From Oscillospiraceae bacterium (lineage in GTDB: Bacteria > Bacillota > Clostridia > Oscillospirales > Ruminococcaceae): a DNA stretch of 14,297 bases. Under the pieces are notes generated by a model. It worked only from the letters and a program-made list of their open reading frames with translations. It searched no databases and was not told the DNA's origin. The stretch is taken from assembly GCA_029068025.1 (NCBI GenBank), contig JAIEDJ010000097.1, positions 1 to 14,297 of the forward strand, given 5' to 3'. Shown here piece by piece: positions 14,284 through 14,297 of the stretch. The number at the start of each line of letters is the position of its first letter. Positions within the stretch are counted from its first letter, which is position 1. The translations under genes were made by a program, and so were the position numbers.

Positions 14284-14297
14284 GCTAAGGGGGAGCG

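Larger units (their letters stand above)
13526..14297. other. Long non-coding region upstream of glgB
   Basis: I see no convincing gene in these 772 bases. The part next to glgB (13526-13805) holds the promoter and two cre-like sites in AT-rich DNA. The rest holds ~39-bp repeats, a 128-bp inverted-repeat element, a G-rich stretch (14235-14256) and a perfect hairpin (14266-14283). The 74-codon frame at 13928-14152 (- strand) is probably not a gene: it runs through these repeats, has no good ribosome binding site and has a low-complexity product. Confidence 0.7.

Overview
The window looks like chromosomal DNA from a Gram-positive gut or rumen Clostridia, most likely Oscillospiraceae (Ruminococcus-like). 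This is inferred from the glgB-glgC-glgD arrangement with a GlgD subunit, the AGGAGG-type ribosome binding sites, the short anti-sigma N-terminus of the 'LGELDxxYIxEA' kind followed by one membrane helix, and the mid-range GC. No rRNA, tRNA, CRISPR array or recognisable transposase was found. Only one gene, the 3' end of metA at the left edge, is on the + strand; every other credible gene is on the - strand.

Layout from left to right. (1) 1-289: the last 95 codons of metA, followed by a strong hairpin (313-345) that it shares with the convergent - strand unit. (2) 371-6437: two tandem sigma/anti-sigma-like cassettes. Each has an ECF-type sigma factor of about 195 residues and, 3 nt downstream, a membrane protein of about 780 residues with a short cytoplasmic N-terminus, one transmembrane helix and a large extracytoplasmic beta-rich region. 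The sigma genes and the first ~30 codons of the partners are nearly identical between cassettes, while the external regions have diverged strongly. An ECF-like promoter (6472-6497) precedes the upstream cassette. (3) 6536-8690: two paralogous lipoproteins of unknown function, separated by a ~92-bp nested inverted-repeat element. They are read from a good sigma-A promoter preceded by four direct repeats at exact 11-bp spacing, which resemble PhoP/PhoB-type boxes, and they end at a clear terminator. (4) 8856-13525: the glycogen operon glgB-glgC-glgD, ending in a strong terminator. It makes ADP-glucose (GlgC with the non-catalytic partner GlgD) and branches alpha-glucan (GlgB). GlgB carries an unusual ~105-residue Ala/Glu/Pro tail with a basic end. 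A sigma-A promoter and two cre-like palindromes lie upstream. (5) 13526-14297: a long non-coding stretch holding the glg control region, ~39-bp repeats around a GTTGATCTTGGCT core, a 128-bp inverted-repeat element and further hairpins.

The most unusual content is the duplicated sigma/sensor system. It looks like two signalling units that share a cytoplasmic output module but carry different external sensors. Next come the 11-bp repeat array upstream of the lipoproteins and the structured repeats upstream of glgB. Functional statements rest on motifs read by eye; no database search was possible.
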